Source: Halorubrum halodurans
GTDB taxonomy: Archaea; Halobacteriota; Halobacteria; Halobacteriales; Haloferacaceae
Reading direction: 5' to 3'
DNA length: 55,902 nucleotides
Assembly: GCF_002252985.1 (NCBI RefSeq)
Contig: NZ_NHPJ01000005.1
Span: 1 to 55,902, forward strand
Shown here: one piece after another, positions 49,968 to 55,902 of the stretch
Layout of the letters: each line of letters opens with the position of its first letter
How positions within the stretch are numbered: the stretch's first letter is position 1
Position numbers and translations under genes: made by a program
Notes under the pieces: generated by a model
What the model was told of the DNA's origin: nothing
Seen by the model: the letters and a program-made list of their open reading frames with translations, nothing else
Databases searched by the model: none

Positions 49968-50006
49968 GACGGTTCGACTCCGTCAGTGGGACTTCCCTTC
50001 GGGGAA
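49968..50006 (+). promoter_or_regulatory. Double hairpin in front of P4, second with TTCG tetraloop
   Basis: GACGG-TTCGACT-CCGTC (49968-49984) matches the first stem before P2 base for base. TTCCC-TTCG-GGGAA (49993-50006) follows, eight nt before the P4 ATG; TTCG closes with C-G, the classic stable tetraloop context. Confidence 0.6.
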
Positions 50007-50014
50007 TCACACTC

Positions 50015-51721
50015 ATGTCAGACGAAAACAAAATCGACACCATCGGATTATCGCGGCGCAAGATGCTGGCGGGCCTCGGCGCGGTCGGCATCGCCTCCGC
50101 GGGCGCGGGCCTGGGAACGACGGCGTACTTCAGCGACGAGGAGGGGTTCGAGGGCAACACGCTCACCGCCGGGAACCTCGACCTGCTCGTCGACTGGCAA
50201 CAGACGTACGACTTCGGCGAGGGCCACCAGTTCGTCAGCGCCCACCCCGACCACGACGGCGACGGCGAACAGTCCGTCGAGATCGACGGGGAAGTCCTCA
50301 GATACAGCGACTTCCCGGACGAGGAGGACGAGGACAGCAACGGCGCGAACATCCCGGACCTCGACTGTGCGGCCATCCCGCCGCTCTCGGAGGCGAACTT
50401 CAACGTCGACCCCGTCACGGGCGAGGAGATGGAGACGCTGGTCCAGCTCACCGACGTGAAGCCCGGCGACTCCGGCGAGATCACCTTCTCGCTCCACCTC
50501 TGTGACAACCCCGGCTACATCTGGATACAGGCGGACAACGTCAGCGACGAGGGCGGCGCCGGCACCGAGCCGGAACTCATCGTCGACCCGGACAACATGG
50601 GCGACCTCGGCGACGCCATCCGGGCGACGCTCTGGTACGACGAGGACTGCGACAACGTGTACGACGGCGCCGAGCCGGTCGACATCATGCTGACGCTGGA
50701 CTTCTCCGGCTCCATGCTGTACAACCAGTACGGCGGCGTGGTCAGCAACGACACGATCCAGATCAACGGGGCCACCTACGGCGAGACGACGAAGATCGAC
50801 CTCGTCGAGCTCGGGACCCGACAGTTCGTCGACTACCTCCAGTCGCAGGGGTCGGACGTTCAGGTCGGCGTGGCCTACTTCGACGGCGAAGGAAGCAACG
50901 ACACCGAGCCGCGGACCGGCGTCCTCCAGCCGCTGACCGCCGACCTTTCGGTCGTCGACGGCGCGCTCTCGGGGCTCCGCCAGAAGCTCGCGAACCTCGT
51001 GACCGGCGGTCCCGGATCGACGCCGTTCGACGGCGACGGGAACCCGAACCCGTTCTCGAACGCGAGCGGCATCGCGACGGGTACCTACATCGGCGAGGGC
51101 GTCGACGACGCCCAGGACGAACTCGCCGCGAACGGACGCCCGAACGCCGAGAAGCGTAACATCGTCCTCTCGGACGGCGAGTCGTTCAACGGCACGGGAA
51201 GCACGCAGTTCTCCTCGCCGACCGCGGCCGCGGACGACGCGCGGGCGGCCTCGCCGGCCCCCGCCACGGACGTCTACACGATCAACGTCGACGGCAGCGC
51301 CAGCACGCTCCAGGCGATGGCCGGGCCGGCCGGCGGATCGGGCGGCGACTCGGCGTACTTCAACGACGTCGACGACCCGCTGAACATCCCCACGGTGTTC
51401 GGCAACCTCGCGGCCCAGACCGGCCAGGAGAAGATCATCATGGAGGACTCGCTCGGGAACGTCCTGGACGCGCTGGCCGACGGGAACGGCGTTCCCCTCG
51501 ACGGCAACCGCGCGACGCCGTACGACGAGCTCGGCGACCCGGCCGACGACTCGAACCGGGACGCGTTCCGCGGCGACGGCGTGATGCACTGTGTCGCGCT
51601 CTCGTGGGAGCTGCCGTTCGAGGTCGGAAACGAGGTCCAGGGCGACACGCTCGGCTTCGATCTCGGGTTCTACACCGAACAGGAGCGACACAACGACGGC
51701 TCCGGGCCGACGCCCGCCTGA
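50015..51721 (+). CDS. P4: Tat/SipW-type TasA-like protein with large VWA insertion
   Basis: A 568-aa precursor: Tat motif SRRKMLAGLG at 13-22, boundary TAYFSDEEGFEGNTLTAGNL, core segments TDVKPGDSGEITFSLHLCDN, GDLGDAIRATLWYDEDCDN, then at about 222 a VWA domain of roughly 250 residues with MIDAS LTLDFSGSML (Asp229, Ser231, Ser233), FYFDG-like VGVAYFDGEGS and NIVLSDGESF. The core resumes after GQEKIIMED (WELPFEVGNEVQGDTLGFDL, ERHNDG). Same insertion point as in P2, but the VWA itself is longer and much diverged. Acidic loops are abundant. Probable extracellular calcium/magnesium-dependent adhesion or assembly role. Confidence 0.85.
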   Translation: MSDENKIDTIGLSRRKMLAGLGAVGIASAGAGLGTTAYFSDEEGFEGNTLTAGNLDLLVDWQQTYDFGEGHQFVSAHPDHDGDGEQSVEIDGEVLRYSDFPDEEDEDSNGANIPDLDCAAIPPLSEANFNVDPVTGEEMETLVQLTDVKPGDSGEITFSLHLCDNPGYIWIQADNVSDEGGAGTEPELIVDPDNMGDLGDAIRATLWYDEDCDNVYDGAEPVDIMLTLDFSGSMLYNQYGGVVSNDTIQINGATYGETTKIDLVELGTRQFVDYLQSQGSDVQVGVAYFDGEGSNDTEPRTGVLQPLTADLSVVDGALSGLRQKLANLVTGGPGSTPFDGDGNPNPFSNASGIATGTYIGEGVDDAQDELAANGRPNAEKRNIVLSDGESFNGTGSTQFSSPTAAADDARAASPAPATDVYTINVDGSASTLQAMAGPAGGSGGDSAYFNDVDDPLNIPTVFGNLAAQTGQEKIIMEDSLGNVLDALADGNGVPLDGNRATPYDELGDPADDSNRDAFRGDGVMHCVALSWELPFEVGNEVQGDTLGFDLGFYTEQERHNDGSGPTPA

Positions 51722-51962
51722 GCCGCCGACCTCCGCCGTTCGACCGACGCCGGGACGGCGGCGTACGCCGACGACCGCGGCCACGGTCCGACGTCGAACC
51801 GGGCCGCCGGAGGCCGGATAGGCACACCCTGCCGGTCGTTCAACGGCTCAATCAACGCGGTTCGGTGTCCGAACCGCTTGGGTAGGAGGCGCATACATAC
51901 GTACCGAGACGGCGTTGAGACCACCGACGAACCGGCCGTCCGGAGCCGACCACGGGACACGA
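51722..51962. promoter_or_regulatory. P5 promoter region with 9-bp palindrome
   Basis: After the P4 stop about 240 nt carry no ORF. GCGGTTCGG-TGT-CCGAACCGC at 51857-51877 is a perfect 9-bp inverted repeat that may terminate the P1-P4 transcript or serve as operator. Immediately downstream, GGCGCATACATACG (51888-51901) is a TATA region sharing 11 nt with the DUF7344 promoter. Transcription would start near 51925, leaving a 35-40 nt leader before the P5 ATG. Confidence 0.5.
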
Positions 51963-52787
51963 ATGACGAAACGAGACACACACCTGACTCGGCGGCAAGC
52001 ACTCGCGGGCATCGGAGCCGTGGGCTTCGCGGCCGCCGGGATGGCCGTCGGAACCCGGTCGACGGGCAGTTGGAACCAGTACACGAGCTACACGTACGCG
52101 CAGTCGAACGTTCCGACCAACCTGCTGGTCGGCTGGCGGAGCAGATACAACGGCGGGCTCGTCCGGGAGAGCCCGACGGACGAGGTCGCGGACGTCGACG
52201 AGATCGGCGCGCCGGTCCGCCTCATCGACCAGCGGAACGTCCTCCCGATGGACACGGGCTCGACGAGCGTCGGCCTCCGGATCGACGATCCGGGCGAGAA
52301 CGTCCCGGACGGCGTCCGGGTGTGGATGAAGATCGATCCGGATATCGGAACCGATCCGGCGAGCCGGGCGCTCGCGGAACGGATCGAGGTCTCCGTCCAC
52401 TACGACACCGGGTTCCTCGGCGTCGGCGGCTGTGCCGGCGCGGAGACCGTCGGGGAGAACCCGCCGCTCGGGAGCGGGATCTTCTCGGGGACCCTCGCGG
52501 AGCTCGACGGCGACGACCTGACCGAGGGGATCGAGGTCGATCCGGGGATCCTCGACAACGGCTGTCTGACCCCCGAGGAGACCCGCTGTCTCGCGTTCAA
52601 CTGGGCGTTCCCGATCGGCGAGGGCGGCAACGCCGGAAAGGGCGGCTCCGTCGACTTCGACGTGTCGTTTTACGCAGTCGACTGCGCGTGGGACGGCAAC
52701 CCCTTCGCGGCGCCGGTGCCGGACCGCGAGGACTCGGAGGGATCGGCTGACTCCACGACCTCGACGGGCTCGGAGGTGGCGGAATGA
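51963..52787 (+). CDS. P5: diverged Tat-signal protein of the SipW cluster
   Basis: A 274-aa precursor with Tat motif TRRQALAGIG at 9-18 and a hydrophobic h-region (AVGFAAAGMAVGT), but without the FSD/E boundary of P1-P4. Residues after 100 resemble the core in outline (VRLIDQRNVLPMDTGSTSVG, SGIFSGTLAELDGDDL, LAFNWAFPIGEGGNAGKGGS, DFDVSFYAVDC), with Cys pairs that may form disulfides. The last 30 residues are Ser/Thr/Glu-rich. Whether SipW-like peptidase or another enzyme trims it is unclear. The stop overlaps the P6 start (ATGA), so it opens the second operon. Confidence 0.7.
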   Translation: MTKRDTHLTRRQALAGIGAVGFAAAGMAVGTRSTGSWNQYTSYTYAQSNVPTNLLVGWRSRYNGGLVRESPTDEVADVDEIGAPVRLIDQRNVLPMDTGSTSVGLRIDDPGENVPDGVRVWMKIDPDIGTDPASRALAERIEVSVHYDTGFLGVGGCAGAETVGENPPLGSGIFSGTLAELDGDDLTEGIEVDPGILDNGCLTPEETRCLAFNWAFPIGEGGNAGKGGSVDFDVSFYAVDCAWDGNPFAAPVPDREDSEGSADSTTSTGSEVAE

Positions 52788-54286
52788 CTGCCGACGGGAG
52801 CGGACGGCGGACCGACGCCCTCGCCGACCTCAGCCGCCGCCGGCTTCTCGCCGGACTCGGTGGACTGGGCGCGATCGGGGCCGCGAGCGGCGCGGGGACG
52901 TTCGCGTACCTCACGGACGACGAGCGGCTGCCGCGAAACCGGATCGGCGCCGGCGAGGTCGCACTCGACGTGTCGTGTTCCGACTCGAGCGGGAACGGCG
53001 GCTGTACCGTCTCGAACGGGCTCGTGAGCTACACGCCCGAGAACCCGATCGACCGCGGCGACTGGGGCGACGTCACGTTCGACGTCTCGGTCCGGACGAA
53101 CCCGGCGCGCCTCTGGTTCGCGACGACCTGCCCGCCGACGCGGGACCCGCTCGGCGAGGAACTCGACGTGTCGCTCAGGGTCGGCGACGAGTGGGTGTTC
53201 CCGTCGGGATCGCTCTCGGAGCTCCGCCGCGAGTTCGCGGACGGGCTCCGGGTCGACGACCGCGACGGCGGCGCCTGTCTCGATCCCGAGGGAGACGCGC
53301 TCGAGATCGAGCTCGCCTGGGAGCTTCCGGCGGACGCGCCCGCCGATGCGGGCGGCGAGACGACCGCGTTCGAGTTCCGGCTCTACACCGAGCAGTGCCG
53401 GCACGTCTCCGAGGGCGACGCCGCGGGGTCGAACCCCTACGCGGGGATCGACTGTGACGAGCCGCGGGACGGGTGTCCGAACTGCGATTACGCCGGCAAG
53501 GTCGACGTCGACGAGCGGATAGTCCGCAGCGACGCCGGGGACGCGTCCACCTGGCTGGCGATCGACGAGGGTCCCCTCGCCGGCGACGCGTACCTCTTGG
53601 TCACCGACGTCGAGTACAAGGACGACGACGAGGAGGCCGTCGGCGTCCGCTTCGACCTCGTGGACGCGAACGGCGATCCGGCCGGGGAGCTCTGTGAGGT
53701 CCGGATCAAGGGCGGAAACGACACGGCGACGTACCCGATCGAACCGCCGAGCACCGACACGGGTGAGACGCTGTACGCGCCCGAGAACGACGGTGGAAAC
53801 CCCGCCGGGATCAGCAACGTCCAGATTGACGTCTGCGTGGACGACGACGGCGGAAACGGCGATGACGACGATCCGGTCGACTGCGAGTGCGGCGGCAACG
53901 TCCGCTACCGCGACCTGACGTTCCGATACGACGGCGGATCCGACGCCGCGATCCGGGTCACCACCCAGCGGACGGGCGGCGGCGACGAGGTCGTGTTCGA
54001 GGAGGCGACGATCGCGTCCGGTGGAACGTTCACCGCCGACGGGAGCGACGTCTCGCAGACGTGGGCCAACGTCGGGACGAGCCTCGGACAGAACACGACG
54101 ATCGAGATCGTCTCCGGCGGCGATTCCGGTGCCTCGGAGCGCGTCGAGGTCCACACCAGCTGCTCGGAGGTGCTCGCGATCGGGGATACGTTCGGCTCCG
54201 ACGGATCGGGAGGAACGCTCTATGAACTCGTCGGCGGGACGTTCACCGACGAAAACGCGCTCTGCGGCTCGGAGGACCTACGATGA
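52784..54286 (+). CDS. P6: Tat/SipW-type protein with Cys-rich core and C-terminal beta domain
   Basis: A 500-aa precursor. Tat motif SRRRLLAGLG at 17-26, boundary TFAYLTDDERLPRNRIGAGE resembling SipW-type cleavage. The first domain (to about 225) has core-like segments (WGDVTFDVSVRTNPARLWFA, LEIELAWELPADAPADAGGE, EFRLYTEQCRHVSEGD). A linker rich in Cys (CDEPRDGCPNCDY) leads to a jelly-roll-like region, DVCVDDDGGNGDDDDPVDCE, and a last domain (FRYDGGSDAAIRVTTQRTGG, LGQNTTIEIVSGGDSGASER, HTSCSEVLAIGDTFG) recalling a repeat found in other surface proteins. Coupled by 4-nt overlaps to P5 and the peptidase. Confidence 0.75.
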   Translation: MTADGSGRRTDALADLSRRRLLAGLGGLGAIGAASGAGTFAYLTDDERLPRNRIGAGEVALDVSCSDSSGNGGCTVSNGLVSYTPENPIDRGDWGDVTFDVSVRTNPARLWFATTCPPTRDPLGEELDVSLRVGDEWVFPSGSLSELRREFADGLRVDDRDGGACLDPEGDALEIELAWELPADAPADAGGETTAFEFRLYTEQCRHVSEGDAAGSNPYAGIDCDEPRDGCPNCDYAGKVDVDERIVRSDAGDASTWLAIDEGPLAGDAYLLVTDVEYKDDDEEAVGVRFDLVDANGDPAGELCEVRIKGGNDTATYPIEPPSTDTGETLYAPENDGGNPAGISNVQIDVCVDDDGGNGDDDDPVDCECGGNVRYRDLTFRYDGGSDAAIRVTTQRTGGGDEVVFEEATIASGGTFTADGSDVSQTWANVGTSLGQNTTIEIVSGGDSGASERVEVHTSCSEVLAIGDTFGSDGSGGTLYELVGGTFTDENALCGSEDLR

Positions 54287-55455
54287 ACTCACCTATCACA
54301 CTCAAACGATCTGCCAACCTGCTCGGGATCGTCCTGCTGATCGCGGTCGTCGCGCCCTTCGTGGTGTACGCGGTGCCGGCGGTCGTCGGGGCGGAGTACA
54401 GCTTCGTCGTCCTGACGGCGAGCATGACGCCCGCGATCGCTCCCGGCGACGTGGTCGTCGTCGACGAACGCGATCCGGCGGCGATCGGCGAGGGCGACGT
54501 GATCACGTTCGTCCGCGGCGACAGCGAGGTCCCGGTGACCCACCGCGTGATCGACGTGACGGAATCGGGCGGGGAGGTGGCCTTCGAGACGAAGGGTGAC
54601 GCCAACGAGGATCCGGACTCCGCGCTGGTGCCCGGATCGAACGTCCTCGGCGCGGTGGCGTTCTCGATCCCGTACATCGGGTACGTGATCCAGTTCACCG
54701 ACTCCGCGACGGGCTTCACCCTGCTCGTCGTCCTGCCGTTCGCCCTGCTCGCGCTTTCGGAGATCTGGAGCCTCTACCGCTCACGAACCGGAGGCGGCGG
54801 GGCATCGACGGCGGTCGAGGCGGACGCGGCCGACGCCGACGCCGGAGCGACGGACGCGGAGACGGCGGCATCGACCGCCGCGGCCGCGACCGGATCCGTC
54901 GAGACCGAAGCCGTCGAAACCGAGTCCGATGCGGCCGACGAGCCGGGGTTCGTCGTGACGAATCGCACGGTGGAGGGGGCCGTCGGCGTCCTCCTGGCGT
55001 TCGTCCCGTACGCGGCGTACACGGCGTACACGCTCCAGACCGCCCTGGCCATCGCGGTCGCGGTCGGCACCGGCATGACGCTCCTGATGGCGGTCGTCCT
55101 CCTCGTCACGGCCGGCGGGGACGACGGATCGGCCGACGCCGCGTCCCGATCCGCGGACGACGGGGACGACGGGAGCAACGACCGCGCTCCCGACGCCGAC
55201 CGCGGCGCCGCCAGCGAGGACGGTGACGTCGGAGCGGGCGGCGATGGAGACGTCGGCGACGGCGCGGACCGCCTCGACGACCGCCCGGCCGACCGCGGCG
55301 ACGACTCGAGCGGAACCGGCGACGGGAACCCGATGGGGCTCTTCGAGCGGCCGATGATAGCGCCCGCCGCGGACGGCGGGTCGGAGACGGTCGACGAGCG
55401 CGGCGAAACCGTCGACGGAGCCGTCGACGAGGCCGCCGACGAGGTGGGACGATGA
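54283..55455 (+). CDS. SipW-like type I signal peptidase with extra TM pair and acidic tail
   Basis: A 390-aa membrane peptidase. TM1 at about 12-36; catalytic Ser47 in VVLTASMTPAIAPGD and His87 in VPVTHRVIDVTE (ER/archaeal type, His instead of Lys), with KGDANEDPD (Asp106) completing the site. TM2 at about 140-165. A linker rich in Ala/Asp/Glu follows, then two extra TM helices (VEGAVGVLLAFVPYAAYTAY, AIAVAVGTGMTLLMAVVLLV) and about 110 residues of acidic disorder. The extra half is unusual for a SipW enzyme. Genomic context indicates it removes signal peptides of P1-P7. Overlaps P6 and P7 by ATGA. Confidence 0.88.
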   Translation: MNSPITLKRSANLLGIVLLIAVVAPFVVYAVPAVVGAEYSFVVLTASMTPAIAPGDVVVVDERDPAAIGEGDVITFVRGDSEVPVTHRVIDVTESGGEVAFETKGDANEDPDSALVPGSNVLGAVAFSIPYIGYVIQFTDSATGFTLLVVLPFALLALSEIWSLYRSRTGGGGASTAVEADAADADAGATDAETAASTAAAATGSVETEAVETESDAADEPGFVVTNRTVEGAVGVLLAFVPYAAYTAYTLQTALAIAVAVGTGMTLLMAVVLLVTAGGDDGSADAASRSADDGDDGSNDRAPDADRGAASEDGDVGAGGDGDVGDGADRLDDRPADRGDDSSGTGDGNPMGLFERPMIAPAADGGSETVDERGETVDGAVDEAADEVGR

Positions 55456-55902
55456 CCCGCCCCGCGTCGGTCGTGATGGTCGCCGTCCTCGTGCTGTTCG
55501 CGGGGTTCGGCAGCGGAGCCGGAACGCTCGCGGTGTTCTCGGACGAGGTCACCGTTCAGGGGAACTTCGCGAGCGTGGACTTCGGCGAACTCGAGTCCGA
55601 GGAGACCGGATCCGCGGACGCGAACGCGACCGGAGGGACGTCCCTGACGGGAACGAGCGAGGACGGGGGCGAAGGGGTCGGAGAGGGTGACGGAAAGGCC
55701 CCCGGACGGGGTAACGGGAAGGCCGTCGGCCAGAGCGGCGGGAACGCCGCCGACGGCAAGCAAACCGGACAGGGGACCGACGTCGGGGTGACCCGGACCG
55801 GCCCCGGCGGGGACGCTGAGACGCCCGCGACCGGCGGCGAGGCCGACGCCGACGGGGCCGACGACGAACCGTCGGGCGAGCCCGTCGCCGACCCGGACCC
55901 GA
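55452..55902 (+). CDS. P7: SipW-type signal-peptide protein, cut by the right edge
   Basis: At least 150 codons without a stop. The N-terminus MTRPASVVMVAVLVLFAGFG is a Sec-type signal (no twin Arg) and ends in the SipW boundary TLAVFSDEVTVQGNFASVDF. The following 110 residues are Gly/Asp/Glu/Ala-rich low complexity. Sec-type export, unlike the Tat-type P1-P6, suggests it is unfolded when exported, like the minor subunit or anchor in bacterial TasA/TapA systems. Product C-terminus is outside the window. Confidence 0.7.
   Translation, partial: MTRPASVVMVAVLVLFAGFGSGAGTLAVFSDEVTVQGNFASVDFGELESEETGSADANATGGTSLTGTSEDGGEGVGEGDGKAPGRGNGKAVGQSGGNAADGKQTGQGTDVGVTRTGPGGDAETPATGGEADADGADDEPSGEPVADPDP

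Overview
The window is very GC-rich, with strong G/C preference at third codon positions, an acidic proteome, TATA elements about 27 nt upstream of start codons (leaderless transcripts), ATGA stop/start overlaps, and archaeal information-processing genes (L39e, L31e, aIF6, LX, prefoldin, FtsY, aIF2-beta, Dph2, archaeal MAT, NAC). This is a haloarchaeal chromosome; gene content and sequence style suggest Halorubrum or a close relative.

Left part (1-7.6 kb): an iron-homeostasis patch with dpsA, a DtxR-family regulator, and a small-protein/amphi-Trp operon, with near-perfect TTTAGG-N4-CCTAAA operators in front of the regulator and the operon. It is followed by a SAM methyltransferase, two convergently or tandemly placed MFS transporters, a 37-aa zinc-ribbon protein, and an Lrp regulator translationally coupled to a PLP aminotransferase.

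7.6-15.1 kb: a nitrous-oxide-reductase locus read leftward: a BlaI/CopY-like winged-helix regulator overlapping nosZ, then a nos-cluster membrane protein, nosD, nosF and nosY. Beside it lies a Cys-rich HTH-10 regulator resembling the oxygen-responsive NarO/DmsR type. No nosL or nosR is in the window.

15.2-44 kb: mostly housekeeping. Aldo/keto reductase, a kinase-like phosphotransferase, a large unknown protein with a CHAT-like C-terminal half, dph2, a TIGR00725-like protein, a HAD hydrolase, a third MFS, an XPD/Rad3-type helicase, aIF2-beta, the initiator tRNA-Met, the L39e-L31e-aIF6-LX-PfdA-FtsY block, an M20 peptidase, several small membrane or conserved proteins, a two-WHy-domain LEA14 protein, a histidine kinase, MAT, a second aminotransferase, an amidohydrolase, a TbsP-like regulator, TrmI, NAC and a creatininase-family protein. 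It ends in about 0.45 kb of palindrome-rich noncoding DNA.

44.5-55.9 kb: the most unusual region. A DUF7344-type HTH membrane regulator diverges from a long cluster of Tat-plus-SipW-type signal-peptide proteins. Four are close paralogues (P1-P4) sharing a TasA-like beta-sandwich core with different decorations; two of them carry a von Willebrand A domain inserted into the core. Then come two diverged members (P5, P6), a SipW-like signal peptidase, and a further SipW-tag protein cut by the window edge. P5-P6-peptidase-P7 are joined by ATGA overlaps, whereas P1-P4 are separated by spacers carrying conserved hairpins. Upstream of P1 is an array of five CGGTAG-type repeats with a 22-bp period. 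I infer a secreted fibre or surface-matrix system processed by its own signal peptidase.
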